A DNA stretch of 64,000 nt from Paenibacillus sp. 453mf (GCF_900116105.1 NZ_FPAC01000002.1:124001-188000); one strand, 5' to 3'; positions 52,027 through 60,368 are shown, numbered from the stretch's first letter. A program made the numbers and translations. The notes: a model not told the origin generated them from the letters alone.

Positions 52027-53280
52027 TCACTTAAGATACATCCGGTAATCATTATAATCCATACCGTCTTTACGCTCGCTGAGTGTCAGGAGCTTGTAGC
52101 TGGATTCGGCCTCACTGCCTGCATTCAGTCTTTTGAGCAGATCATAGCTCATTCTCAGGAAAAAATAGGCCTGTTCTGGGTTAGCCTGCTCATGGTAGAC
52201 AGCGCCCATCAGCCTGTATAGGCGAGCTCGCTGCACGCCGTCGTCCGTTAGATCCAGCAATCGGATGGCTGTTTTGCAGGCCTTCTCTGCTTCGTCGAGA
52301 TTGCCTTCCTCTAAATAGAGCTTACTCATTTCTTCAAATATAGAAGCTTTCTTGTCCGGCATGTTGCGTTCGTCGTAGATGGATGCACACTCATGCAGAA
52401 GGGGGAGAGCTTCTTTCTTTTTGTCTGTATGCAGCATGATGACGGCAAGATTATGGAGAGCAAAGATATAAGATTCGCTGTTCCCTTGTTTTAAGCAGTC
52501 TACAGACTTCTGAGTCCAGTAGAGACTTTCCTGCGAGTGAGGATCTGCCTTGTAATAGGCTTTGCCCAGTCCCATGGCAATTTCGCCATAAGACTCAGGG
52601 TTGCCCGCCATTCTTGCTTCATCCTCCGCTTTTAGGTAGGTATCGATGGCTTCCTGAATTTCACCGAGGAACATATGGGAGGTCGCGAGAAAGGTGAGGG
52701 CGGTAATATACTCATCCTGTAAATGCTTAAGCTTGCTGCTATAAGTGTAGGCTTGCTGATACTGCTTCCTCGCATGGATGTAGGATTCCATATAAATAGC
52801 CGCTTTGCCCATTTCTAAATAGAACTGTGTAATGAGCTTGCGATCTCCTGAACGGATAAACAAAAATTCGGAGGACTCCCCATATTCGGCTGCCCTGGAA
52901 TACTGCTTCATCCGGTTGCAGCTTCTAATTATGAGCAAGTAGGCTTCTGCCTGTACGGGCTCAGGTACGGCAAGTGTCAGAAGATGTGTAGCGATTCGGA
53001 TACAGGAATCGTCGTCTTCTGCCTTGAATCGCATGTATGCCTTGTCAAGTAAGGCTTCGGATACATCCTCGTGAATCTCTTTCTCTGTCTCGGTACCTAA
53101 GAAATATTCAATAGGCTTGCCCAGCCGCTTGGCAATAACTCGCAGCATACGTGAAGAAGGAACAGCCCTTCCTTTTTCAATCAGACTGATGTAAGCCCTT
53201 GTCATTTCCTCACCTGCAAGTTGTTTTTGTGACAATCCCTTCTGTTCTCTGGTTTCTCTAATTTTTTGTCCCAGCATGGC
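52027..53280 (-). CDS. NprR-like (RRNPP) quorum-sensing regulator: HTH plus TPR repeats
   Basis: This 417-residue regulator starts at ATG 53280 (MLGQKIRETREQKGLSQKQLAGEEMTRAYISLIE); AAGGAG lies upstream with long, 14-base spacing. Residues about 4-62 are an XRE helix-turn-helix. Residues about 85-410 form tetratricopeptide-like repeats, as in LATSHMFLGEIQEAIDTYLKA and MSKLYLEEGNLDEAEKACKTAI. Size and domain order match NprR and other RRNPP receptors, which bind imported signalling peptides in the TPR groove. It is divergent from the Ala/Arg-repeat gene and biosynthetic operon, which it probably controls. Confidence 0.85.
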   Translation of the reverse strand, partial: AMLGQKIRETREQKGLSQKQLAGEEMTRAYISLIEKGRAVPSSRMLRVIAKRLGKPIEYFLGTETEKEIHEDVSEALLDKAYMRFKAEDDDSCIRIATHLLTLAVPEPVQAEAYLLIIRSCNRMKQYSRAAEYGESSEFLFIRSGDRKLITQFYLEMGKAAIYMESYIHARKQYQQAYTYSSKLKHLQDEYITALTFLATSHMFLGEIQEAIDTYLKAEDEARMAGNPESYGEIAMGLGKAYYKADPHSQESLYWTQKSVDCLKQGNSESYIFALHNLAVIMLHTDKKKEALPLLHECASIYDERNMPDKKASIFEEMSKLYLEEGNLDEAEKACKTAIRLLDLTDDGVQRARLYRLMGAVYHEQANPEQAYFFLRMSYDLLKRLNAGSEAESSYKLLTLSERKDGMDYNDYRMYLK

Positions 53281-53418
53281 AGTCGAATAAGCTCCTTTCA
53301 ACAAAAAGTAACTGTCAATTCATTTACATCGGATTAACGACGTTTACCCCCATTTACCGTTTAAAAAGGAAAATTAAGGTTGTAGAATGGGCTTATCACA
53401 CGAAAGGAGGGATTGAAA
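53281..53418. promoter_or_regulatory. Divergent promoter region between the RRNPP regulator and the repeat gene
   Basis: TTTACC occurs twice ten bases apart (53344-53349 and 53354-53359) and may be a binding site. TTGTAGAAT near 53380-53388 is an extended -10 for the rightward genes. No clear dyad was found. Confidence 0.4.
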
Positions 53419-53703
53419 ATGGAAATCAAAGCGACACCGATTACACTGGAGCAATTAAAAGCTAAGGAGCAGGAGGTCGAAGCTCGCGCAGCCGAAGCTC
53501 GTGCAGTAGCTGCTCGCGCAGTTGAAGCTCGTGCAGTAGCAGCTCGCGCAGTTGAAGCTCGCGCAGTAGCAGCTCGCGCAGTTGAAGCTCGTGCAGTAGC
53601 AGCTCGCGCAGTTGAAGCTCGTGCAGTAGCAGCTCGCGCAGTTGAAGCTCGCGCAGTAGCAGCTCGTGCAGTAGCAGCTCGTGCAGTAGCAGCTCGCGCG
53701 TAA
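53419..53703 (+). CDS. 94-residue Ala/Arg pentad-repeat protein
   Basis: ATG 53419 has a perfect AAAGGAGG 8 bases upstream. After a 20-residue leader (MEIKATPITLEQLKAKEQEV) the whole protein is pentads of the form A-(V/A)-(A/E)-A-R, mostly paired as AVEAR-AVAAR. It ends directly in the repeat without a tail. There is no Cys, aromatic residue or signal peptide. The repeat should form one long helix with Arg every fifth residue. It lies between an RRNPP regulator and a biosynthetic operon on the same strand, so it could be a precursor or scaffold for that pathway, but no known family fits. Confidence 0.7.
   Translation: MEIKATPITLEQLKAKEQEVEARAAEARAVAARAVEARAVAARAVEARAVAARAVEARAVAARAVEARAVAARAVEARAVAARAVAARAVAARA
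53491..53700 (+). repeat. 30-bp tandem repeat array inside the Ala/Arg-repeat gene
   Basis: Six 30-bp units start at 53491, 53521, 53551, 53581, 53611 and 53641. They differ at a few third-codon positions (GTG/GCG-type Arg and Ala codons) and the first has GCC for GTT. Two 15-bp half-units follow (53671 and 53686). Near identity suggests recent expansion by slippage or recombination, so copy number may vary between strains. Confidence 0.92.
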
Positions 53704-53818
53704 GCTCCTTACACGGACTAATCATTCTTATATTTTGAAATGGATAGATGAACAAAGGATGCTAGAAGGGATTACATAATTGACGAGAAACTTTAGTTCT
53801 TCTATCCGCCAGTTCTTT

Positions 53819-53872
53819 ATTGCAGAGGAGGAGAGCGGGTGTGAACCAGAAGCTCTCCTGATCCTCCGCAAT
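53819..53872 (+). promoter_or_regulatory. Long imperfect hairpin before the biosynthetic operon
   Basis: ATTGC-AGAGGAGGAGAGC (53819-53836) pairs with GCTCTCCTGATCCTCCGCAAT (53852-53872) with a few bulges. No T-run follows, so it is not a standard terminator. It lies 37 bases upstream of the first KASIII gene and may control read-through, processing or translation. Confidence 0.5.
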
Positions 53873-53908
53873 ACATTCAGCCTTATGCTGCCGAGGTGAT
53901 GACCTGTT

Positions 53909-54904
53909 ATGCTTCACTTAAAGAACATTTGGACCTACATTCCGGGCAAAACATTAGAAGTCCAGCAGCTTAATACACATCTAGGATTAAAATCAGCACA
54001 GATCAAAGTGCTTGAAAAGATACACGGATTAAAAAAGATTCGACAGGAAGAGCAAGGGAATCTGTTCAATCTGCTTGGCAATCTGCTCGAGCAAGTAAGT
54101 AATGACCCTAATATCGATAGCTCGAAAATCAAGTACATCATCTACTGTCATACAATTCAGGATGTATCGCCGTATAATGTTAAAATTATCCATAAATTAA
54201 AAAATAAATATCATTTTGAGCATAGCATCGTTTTCTCGTTAACCCAGCAAAACTGTGCAACGGGAATTGTAGCTTTAGATATCGCAAAACGTCTGTTGCG
54301 GGCAATGTCAGATGATGAGTATGTACTGCTGCTCACGGGGGAGAAGACGTTCAGCCCAATCGTGCAGCTCATACCCAATACAACGGTCATGGGTGAAGCA
54401 TCAACTGCCGTATTGCTCGGTACACATGGTGAAGGAAGCCAAATGGTGCATAGCAAGCATCATACCATCGGAAAGTTCTGCAACGTGCTTACGGGTGAAG
54501 AAGAGACACTGAAGGAGTTCCAAGAAATTTATGTCCCAACGTTATGCACAGTCATACAAGATACCTTGAAGGAGGCTGGAATGACTCTTCAGGACATTTC
54601 CTGGATTATTCCGCACAATGTCAACATTTCTTCCTGGAAAAAGGTTGCTGCGTCACTCGAATATCCTCTTGAACAGATTTACATACACAATATTGCTGAA
54701 TTAGGGCACTGCTTCTGCTCAGATCCCTTCATTAATCTGCAAAAGGCAATATCCGAAAACAGGCTGAAGCCGAAAGAATATTATTTACTGGTTTCCGTTG
54801 GGCTTGGTGCAACATTCAGTGCAGCAGTTATGAAATATGAAAGTAAAGGTGGAAATGCAGATGAGTACAATGTCTCAAGCGTTAACGAACGACTTCTCGG
54901 TTAA
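53909..54904 (+). CDS. KASIII-like condensing enzyme 1
   Basis: This 331-residue thiolase-fold protein starts at ATG 53909 with GAGGTGA 9 bases upstream. The active-site Cys is C116 in QQNCATGIVALD, in the position of the FabH nucleophile. The His is H236 in IPHNVNISSW. Where FabH has the triad Asn (GNTS), this protein has H267 in LGHCFCSDPFINL. The C-terminal VSVGLGATFSAAVMKYE is typical of the fold. It probably condenses or transfers an acyl group bound as thioester, perhaps with the ACP encoded later in the operon. The altered third residue makes ordinary FabH activity doubtful. Confidence 0.82.
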   Translation: MLHLKNIWTYIPGKTLEVQQLNTHLGLKSAQIKVLEKIHGLKKIRQEEQGNLFNLLGNLLEQVSNDPNIDSSKIKYIIYCHTIQDVSPYNVKIIHKLKNKYHFEHSIVFSLTQQNCATGIVALDIAKRLLRAMSDDEYVLLLTGEKTFSPIVQLIPNTTVMGEASTAVLLGTHGEGSQMVHSKHHTIGKFCNVLTGEEETLKEFQEIYVPTLCTVIQDTLKEAGMTLQDISWIIPHNVNISSWKKVAASLEYPLEQIYIHNIAELGHCFCSDPFINLQKAISENRLKPKEYYLLVSVGLGATFSAAVMKYESKGGNADEYNVSSVNERLLG

Positions 54905-56258
54905 GCTGAAGCAAGCGTTGACCGGCAGCTCTGAGTCCACTTTCATTTATATCAACAATTTTGAAGTGGAAGAGCAATGGAAGCAGGAGCATACACTAAA
55001 GCTGCCATCTCTCACTGTCGGTTCCTCTGTAGAGCTTGTGAATCGAATGGAGGAATTGGGTGTCTTTCTTGCAGGGAAGGGTGACTATGTATTGTTAAAA
55101 GAAAGTCCTGACCCAGAGATGATGACAGATGCCAAGTCGCTTGGATTCGGAAATTCACTGCTTCTAACAATGAGTAATAACGCACCTAAACTTAATATAA
55201 CAGAAAATGTATTGGACTGCGAGTCCACGTTAAACCGACTCCGAGAAATCGCCCGGCAAAATAGCGTATATCTCGTTCCTTTTGGCGTCTCGACCAAGGA
55301 GGAGGAGCTATCGAAGCTTGTGGGTATTCCTCTTGCTGTTCCAAGTGCGGGGATTTTCCAAAAAGTGAATGATAAAGTTTATTCCCGCAGGCTGAATAGA
55401 GAGCTTGGAATACGTCAGATCAATGGCAGGGAATGCAGTACGATTGAGGAGCTGAAGCAAGGATTTGAAGAGATGTCATATTTGCTTGAAGCAGGCGGCA
55501 CTCTGGTCCTGAAGGACGCGCTGGGCGTGTCGGGCAAAGGGATCACGGTAATCAATGACAGACAGCGGTTTGATAAAGTGCTTAAAATGCTGGAGCAGCA
55601 GTCTCGAAAAAGAGAGACCCGCAGTATCAACTATGTGCTTGAGCAGTGGATTAATAAAATCTGTGACTTGAATTATCAGTTTCTTATTGATCGAAATGGA
55701 CAGGTTGAGTTTCTCTGTGTCAAAGAATCCTTGGTCGAGCAAGGTGTGCATCAGGGACATATGATGCCTTCGAGACTTACTGACGCTCAGATCGAAATGC
55801 TCAAGGACGCAGCAGAGTCGATCGGCAAGGCCATGTTTACAGACGGATATTATGGGATGGTCGGCATCGATGCCATTCTTGATCAAGAAGGACAGCTGTA
55901 TCCCAATCTTGAGATCAATGCCAGATTTAACATGTCTACGTACCAGACCAATCTACAGGACCGGCTCATTGGACAAGAGCAGTGTGGACTTGCGAAGAAA
56001 TATACCCTTACACTGAAACGCTATTTCCCATACTCGGAGCTCAAAGAACTGCTCTCAGAACTCATCTATAGTCCGCAGAACGGACAGGGTCTTATTATTA
56101 ATAACTTTGCTACAGTAAACGCGGCTTATAAGGAGCCGGGCGTTCTATTTACAGGGCGGCTGTATGGTCTGCTTGTGGCAGATTCACGAGAAGCACTGCT
56201 CGAGCTGGATGTATCTATTGATAATAAGCTGAGGGAATGGGAGGCAGGAGTGAAATGA
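54861..56258 (+). CDS. PGM1-like ATP-grasp peptide/amide ligase
   Basis: This 465-residue protein starts at ATG 54861, 8 bases after AAAGGTGG, overlapping the KASIII gene by 44 bases. Residues about 1-150 look like a pre-ATP-grasp domain (STFIYINNFEVEEQW). The ATP-grasp part includes GGTLVLKDALGVSGKGITVI as the phosphate-binding loop, YVLEQWI, and the metal-binding YGMVGIDAILDQEGQLYPNLEINARFNMSTYQ. It most resembles ligases related to PGM1 of pheganomycin biosynthesis, which join an amino acid to a peptide through an acyl phosphate. Its likely role is forming an amide bond in the cluster product. Substrates unknown. Confidence 0.8.
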   Translation: MSTMSQALTNDFSVKLKQALTGSSESTFIYINNFEVEEQWKQEHTLKLPSLTVGSSVELVNRMEELGVFLAGKGDYVLLKESPDPEMMTDAKSLGFGNSLLLTMSNNAPKLNITENVLDCESTLNRLREIARQNSVYLVPFGVSTKEEELSKLVGIPLAVPSAGIFQKVNDKVYSRRLNRELGIRQINGRECSTIEELKQGFEEMSYLLEAGGTLVLKDALGVSGKGITVINDRQRFDKVLKMLEQQSRKRETRSINYVLEQWINKICDLNYQFLIDRNGQVEFLCVKESLVEQGVHQGHMMPSRLTDAQIEMLKDAAESIGKAMFTDGYYGMVGIDAILDQEGQLYPNLEINARFNMSTYQTNLQDRLIGQEQCGLAKKYTLTLKRYFPYSELKELLSELIYSPQNGQGLIINNFATVNAAYKEPGVLFTGRLYGLLVADSREALLELDVSIDNKLREWEAGVK

Positions 56259-57541
56259 GCCAGGAATATGCCATTCAGAACTATGCAGTATCAAGTCTGA
56301 CACGCGAGTATGGAACTCCGCTGTATATCTATGACGGAGACATCCTTGAGGAGGTTTACTCGGAACTCCGCCGGGTGCTCCATCAGGAGGTGGATATTTT
56401 TTATTCCCTGAAGGCCAACCCGAACATCTCAATCTATAACTATCTTAGAAACCTAGGGGCTCACGCCGAAGTCTGCTCCCTCTCTGAACTGATAACAAGT
56501 ATAAGAGCCGGGACAGATCCAGACAACATTATTTTTCTAGGCCCGGGAAAAAGCGAAGAAGAAATCAAGGCTTGTCTTCATTACAACATTTACGCTATCG
56601 TTTGCGAGTCCTTTCAGGAGCTGGAGACGATTGATCGGCTGGCTGGAGAGCACCATATTAAGGCGAAGGTTGCACTGCGGATTAATCCTGCTTTTTCGGT
56701 GAAGGGCTCTCGTCTTACCATGGGCGGCAAGCCGCGCCAATTCGGGATAGATGAGGCGGCTGTACTGAGCAGCACAGCATGGATGAATCAGTATGCTCAC
56801 ATTACAATCAGGGGCATCCATGTCTATATGGGCACACGCATGCTGGACATTGATCCGATTGTCCAGAACACCGGACACATTTTGGATCTCGCAATAAGGA
56901 TCGAAGACACTCTTGGCATACGGCTTGATATGGTTGATGTTGGAGGAGGGCTGGGTGTACCTTATTTCGAAGGAGAGTCCTCCCTTGACGTGCATGGTCT
57001 TGCAGAGCAGCTGAATCCCTTGTTTGCGGCATTTAAAGAAGAGCATCCTGAGACACGGCTAATCATGGAGCTGGGGAGATATCTGGTGGGCCGTTCAGGA
57101 TTATTAGTGAGCAAGGCGCTGTACGTTAAAGAATCGTATGATGAGACCTTTGTTGTGACAGACGGGGGAACCAATTGTCATATGGCAGCCGTAGGCGTCG
57201 GTTCCTATGTCAAACGGAACTTTCCAATCGCTCTGTTAAGCCGCTACGGTGAGCAAGCGGAAGGAGAGTATAACATCACAGGGCCTTTGTGTACTCCAAA
57301 CGATGTTGTGGGCAAGAAAGTAGCTCTCCCCAAAGTGCTTCCGGGAGACTTGATTGGGATATTTAACTCTGGAGCCTATGGGCCAACAGCTTCACCAACG
57401 CACTTTTTAAGTCATGGATATCCCGCTGAAGTGCTCGTTGCTAAGGGAGAAGCTCATTTGATCCGAGACAGGGATACACCGCAGGATCTTCTTGGCAAGC
57501 AGCATCTAATTGAAGTCAAGCCGATGATTCCGGCTCTCTAA
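56255..57541 (+). CDS. Fold-type III PLP-dependent amino acid decarboxylase
   Basis: This 428-residue enzyme of the alanine racemase/LysA/ornithine decarboxylase fold starts at ATG 56255, overlapping the ligase by ATGA, with GGAGG upstream. The PLP Lys is in YSLKANPNISI (about 49-59). DVGGGLGVPY binds the PLP phosphate, ELGRYLVG follows, and the second active-site segment is GPLCTPNDVVG with the catalytic Cys. Length and motifs match diaminopimelate-decarboxylase-like biosynthetic enzymes. It may decarboxylate an amino acid free or as an intermediate. Substrate not predictable. Confidence 0.87.
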   Translation: MSQEYAIQNYAVSSLTREYGTPLYIYDGDILEEVYSELRRVLHQEVDIFYSLKANPNISIYNYLRNLGAHAEVCSLSELITSIRAGTDPDNIIFLGPGKSEEEIKACLHYNIYAIVCESFQELETIDRLAGEHHIKAKVALRINPAFSVKGSRLTMGGKPRQFGIDEAAVLSSTAWMNQYAHITIRGIHVYMGTRMLDIDPIVQNTGHILDLAIRIEDTLGIRLDMVDVGGGLGVPYFEGESSLDVHGLAEQLNPLFAAFKEEHPETRLIMELGRYLVGRSGLLVSKALYVKESYDETFVVTDGGTNCHMAAVGVGSYVKRNFPIALLSRYGEQAEGEYNITGPLCTPNDVVGKKVALPKVLPGDLIGIFNSGAYGPTASPTHFLSHGYPAEVLVAKGEAHLIRDRDTPQDLLGKQHLIEVKPMIPAL

Positions 57542-57570
57542 AAAATGAAATTCTAAAGGAGGAAATAGAT

Positions 57571-57831
57571 ATGACAACAAATATGCTATTGGAAGAAATC
57601 AAGGGTGCACTAGAAGAAGTGCTGAACACAAAAGAGGAGCGTCCAATTGGGCTGGAGACGTCCCTGTTCGAAGAGCTGCATCTGGATTCTACCTCGGTGC
57701 TTGAGCTGCTGATGACATTGGAGGATCGGATTGAAGGCTTGGAGATTGATCCTGATGAACTGGAGCCTGATGTGTTCAGTACTGTCGGGTCTCTGGCTGA
57801 ATATATCGAAAGACAGCTTATAGCGGTGTAA
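57571..57831 (+). CDS. Acyl carrier protein
   Basis: This 86-residue acidic four-helix protein has the carrier motif LHLDSTSVLELLMTLED, with S40 as the phosphopantetheine attachment site. AAAGGAGG is about 10 bases before ATG 57571. It is a free-standing ACP, presumably carrying the acyl intermediate worked on by the KASIII-like proteins and the acyl-CoA dehydrogenase in the same operon. It is distinct in sequence from housekeeping AcpP (no DSLD). Confidence 0.92.
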   Translation: MTTNMLLEEIKGALEEVLNTKEERPIGLETSLFEELHLDSTSVLELLMTLEDRIEGLEIDPDELEPDVFSTVGSLAEYIERQLIAV

Positions 57832-57835
57832 GCGG

Positions 57836-58666
57836 ATGGCACTCGGAATCCAGCAGTTATTCGTAAAGGAATTCACGCAGAAGAGCCCTCCTTTTGAGCA
57901 TCCGCAGTTAGAGCGGTTTCATCATGATTTATTATCCGGCTTCGACATGATTCCAGACTATGAATGGCTTGAGAAGGGGAATAACAACTCCTACCACGAT
58001 ATGGCTGCAGAAATACTGGATGATGAGCGATGGAAGTATGAAATATCGAGGACAGATCTATTCATTCTGGCGTACAGCTTTCCGAATATTAGGCCGGATA
58101 TTTCAATCGTCAATTATGTAATGGACCGTTATGGGGCAGGCTTTTTGAGTTTTGCCATTAATGATATGGGCTTTGCTGCTCCCTTTATGGGCCTTCATAT
58201 CATTAATCAGTATTTGAAGGACCCGGGCTTCAGCCGGGCAATGCTGCTTGTAATGGATCAGACCTCACTGCCGTATAAGACAAAAGAGCTACAGAAAGCC
58301 GTATGTGTGGACACCGGAGCTCTTCTGCTCATGGACAGGGTGCATGGAAGCTCGGGAAATATTGTAAACATCCGTATGAATTATATGCCATCGCTGAACG
58401 CACAAGAGCTGAATGATCAGATGGATGAATTGTTAGACGAGAACAGGGTGAAGCCGCAAAGGCTGCTCATCCTGGCCCACCCTTCACTTTGCGGCCTGCT
58501 TGATCCATCTCATGAAATCAGGAGCTATGACACATGTCGATGGAGTGCAGCTCCCTTCATGGCCTTGTCTTCTCTTCTAAGTGAGGGTCATTCCTATACC
58601 CATGTATGCGTGCTCCATTACGAGGAAGCGGAGGAGTACCTGTATCAATTGCTGCTGGAAATGTAA
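57836..58666 (+). CDS. Degenerate thiolase-fold protein without active-site Cys
   Basis: This 276-residue protein starts 4 bases after the ACP gene. It keeps the general KASIII-like order: a first strand region YEISRTDLFILAYSFPNIRPD, a segment FAINDMGFAAPFMGLHIINQYL aligned with the LNCASSIAALNLAK segment of the neighbouring enzyme, and DTGALLLMDR at the ACP-binding end. The Cys is replaced (GFAAP). The PHN His segment becomes AHPSLCG, and the C-terminus is short. It may act as an inactive partner of the KASIII enzymes, as chain length factors do. This rests on a by-eye alignment. Confidence 0.6.
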   Translation: MALGIQQLFVKEFTQKSPPFEHPQLERFHHDLLSGFDMIPDYEWLEKGNNNSYHDMAAEILDDERWKYEISRTDLFILAYSFPNIRPDISIVNYVMDRYGAGFLSFAINDMGFAAPFMGLHIINQYLKDPGFSRAMLLVMDQTSLPYKTKELQKAVCVDTGALLLMDRVHGSSGNIVNIRMNYMPSLNAQELNDQMDELLDENRVKPQRLLILAHPSLCGLLDPSHEIRSYDTCRWSAAPFMALSSLLSEGHSYTHVCVLHYEEAEEYLYQLLLEM

Positions 58667-58694
58667 GAAGGACGATTGAAGGGAGAGGAGATCG

Positions 58695-59633
58695 ATGGGT
58701 CTTGGCATTAAGGATATCAGTGTAAGTATTCCGGAACGGATCGAGTCTCCCGCTGCCCTCCTCGAAGGACTTGGCTACAGTAAGGGAGAACTGCAGCTTC
58801 TAAGCAAATACCATAAGCTCAAAGGGACACCGGTATGGGACAACGACCAGATGCTGGATGAAGCTCTGATCCAGTGCATTCAGAGCTTGAAGGAGAAGCA
58901 GTCTCTGGATGAAGTCGACGTTGTGCTGTATGCCCACTCTGCCCATGTGCAGGTTCCAGGGGATTATGGCTTGCTGCAAAAGGTGCTCAGTCCTTTCTCC
59001 ATGGAGCTCATTCCGTGCTATGGCATTTCTCAGCTGAACTGTGCTTCGTCTATTGCAGCGCTGAATCTGGCGAAACAGATGATAGAGCGTGATCCAGAGC
59101 TTCGTCAAATTCTGCTGCTCTGTGCGGACCAGTTCAACTTTTTACCCAATTCCTGGCGCTATATCCGCAAGTCTACAATGCTGGGGGATTCGGCCGTAGC
59201 ACTGCTTCTGGAAAATGGCGGAGAGAGTCATGTTATTCAGTCGGTCTATCTATTTAACGATACGAGGTTCCATACGGGATATTATGCTACTGAGAAAGAG
59301 ATGGGCATGTTTAACCAAACCTATGTAAGTCATATTATCAGTGGCATCGAGAAGGTGCTAAGCTCCTCAGGCATGGAGCTGTCGGATCTGGATTATATCT
59401 TGCCGCATAATGTGAACTGGACGACGTGGAAGGAATTCCTGCATCGGACCGGGTTCGCCCAGGAGCAGATATACCTAGATATGATTCCGAGTATTGGTCA
59501 TACCTTCTCAAATGACGCGTTCATCAACTTATCGGAAGCCATGGCGAAGGGCTGGATGCGGAAAGGGAGCCATTATCTGATGACCAGCATTGGTCTTGGC
59601 AGCTTTTTTGGATTTGTGTTAATGAGACATTGA
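58695..59633 (+). CDS. KASIII-like condensing enzyme 2
   Basis: This 312-residue paralogue of the 53909 product has GGGAGAGG before ATG 58695. The nucleophile is C116 in SQLNCASSIAALNLAK and the His is H238 in LPHNVNWTTW. H269 in IGHTFSNDAFINLSEA again replaces the FabH Asn. The first 60 residues are shorter than in FabH and share IPERIE...LLSKYHKLKG with the equivalent IPGKTLE...LEKIHGLKK of enzyme 1. Both enzymes thus form one subfamily. It likely loads or condenses an acyl group. Confidence 0.82.
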   Translation: MGLGIKDISVSIPERIESPAALLEGLGYSKGELQLLSKYHKLKGTPVWDNDQMLDEALIQCIQSLKEKQSLDEVDVVLYAHSAHVQVPGDYGLLQKVLSPFSMELIPCYGISQLNCASSIAALNLAKQMIERDPELRQILLLCADQFNFLPNSWRYIRKSTMLGDSAVALLLENGGESHVIQSVYLFNDTRFHTGYYATEKEMGMFNQTYVSHIISGIEKVLSSSGMELSDLDYILPHNVNWTTWKEFLHRTGFAQEQIYLDMIPSIGHTFSNDAFINLSEAMAKGWMRKGSHYLMTSIGLGSFFGFVLMRH

Positions 59634-59647
59634 AGGGAGCCAGTAGA

Positions 59648-60358
59648 ATGAACAGAGACGAGGAGAATCAAAGTGTGGCAACTGCTGACAACGGAATTGC
59701 GAGTGCCTCTGCTGATCTGGGAGCGGAGCGTCTTCTGGAGAAGTCTTTATTTCAGATTAAGGACAAAATGATCGTTCCGATCAATAGTAACGGCTATATT
59801 ATGATAACTCAGCGGCTGCTTCAAGAGCTGGACTGCTTCCTGTACGACGGTAATGAGCTGTTTTCTATTGCAGAGCTGGAGAATCTCAATCTGATTCAAG
59901 ATTCGATTCTGCATCTTGAGGGCCTTCAATTGCTGCGGCTTCCACAGCCGAAGAGCCTCCAGGAAGGCAAACAAGAGGATCCGCTCTACAGCGAGCTGCT
60001 TGAGAGAATGCTGCTGTATCGGGCAGAACTGTGTGCCGCAGGGCTTGAGCTTGTAAGACAACACCTCTCCGGGCGTATATCCGGAAACGGGCCGACGCTG
60101 CAGAATCAGCTGGTTAAAGGTAATTTCACAGATATATTGACGATTTTGGAGATGATCAAGAGCACGAGTAATGACAGGATTGAGTATAGCTGCAGCCCCG
60201 TGGACCGGGCATCACTGCGAGCTATGCTTCATCAAGAGCTGGACCGTGCTTTTGGTCTCCTTCAAAAGCTGGGTGGAGGACATGGCTACGTGAAAGGACC
60301 AATAATGTATAGCTTCTACATATCTCAGGCTGTTAAGAACATCTATTACATGCCCTAA
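59648..60358 (+). CDS. Unknown protein with acyl-CoA dehydrogenase-like C-terminus
   Basis: This 236-residue protein starts at ATG 59648, 9 bases after GAAGGGA; the longer frame begins at a TTG without signal. A disordered start (about 1-30) precedes an Ile/Leu-rich helical body. The end LLQKLGGGHGYVKGPIMYSFYISQAVKNIYYM resembles the final helices of acyl-CoA dehydrogenases, which carry a GG(x)GY(V/M)K segment near the flavin. It may be a partner of the full-length dehydrogenase that follows 10 bases later. It lacks the N-terminal flavin domain and the catalytic Glu, so it should not be an active dehydrogenase itself. Confidence 0.6.
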   Translation: MNRDEENQSVATADNGIASASADLGAERLLEKSLFQIKDKMIVPINSNGYIMITQRLLQELDCFLYDGNELFSIAELENLNLIQDSILHLEGLQLLRLPQPKSLQEGKQEDPLYSELLERMLLYRAELCAAGLELVRQHLSGRISGNGPTLQNQLVKGNFTDILTILEMIKSTSNDRIEYSCSPVDRASLRAMLHQELDRAFGLLQKLGGGHGYVKGPIMYSFYISQAVKNIYYMP

Positions 60359-60368
60359 AGGAGGGAGT

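Noticed and set aside
53491-53700. 30-bp repeats resembling a CRISPR array
   Set aside because: Units are directly adjacent without spacers, are in frame within a coding gene, and no cas genes are present.
53462-53755. Minus-strand frame of Leu-rich pentads opposite the Ala/Arg repeat gene
   Set aside because: It is the mirror reading of the repeat DNA and has no ribosome binding site; the plus-strand gene has an ideal one.
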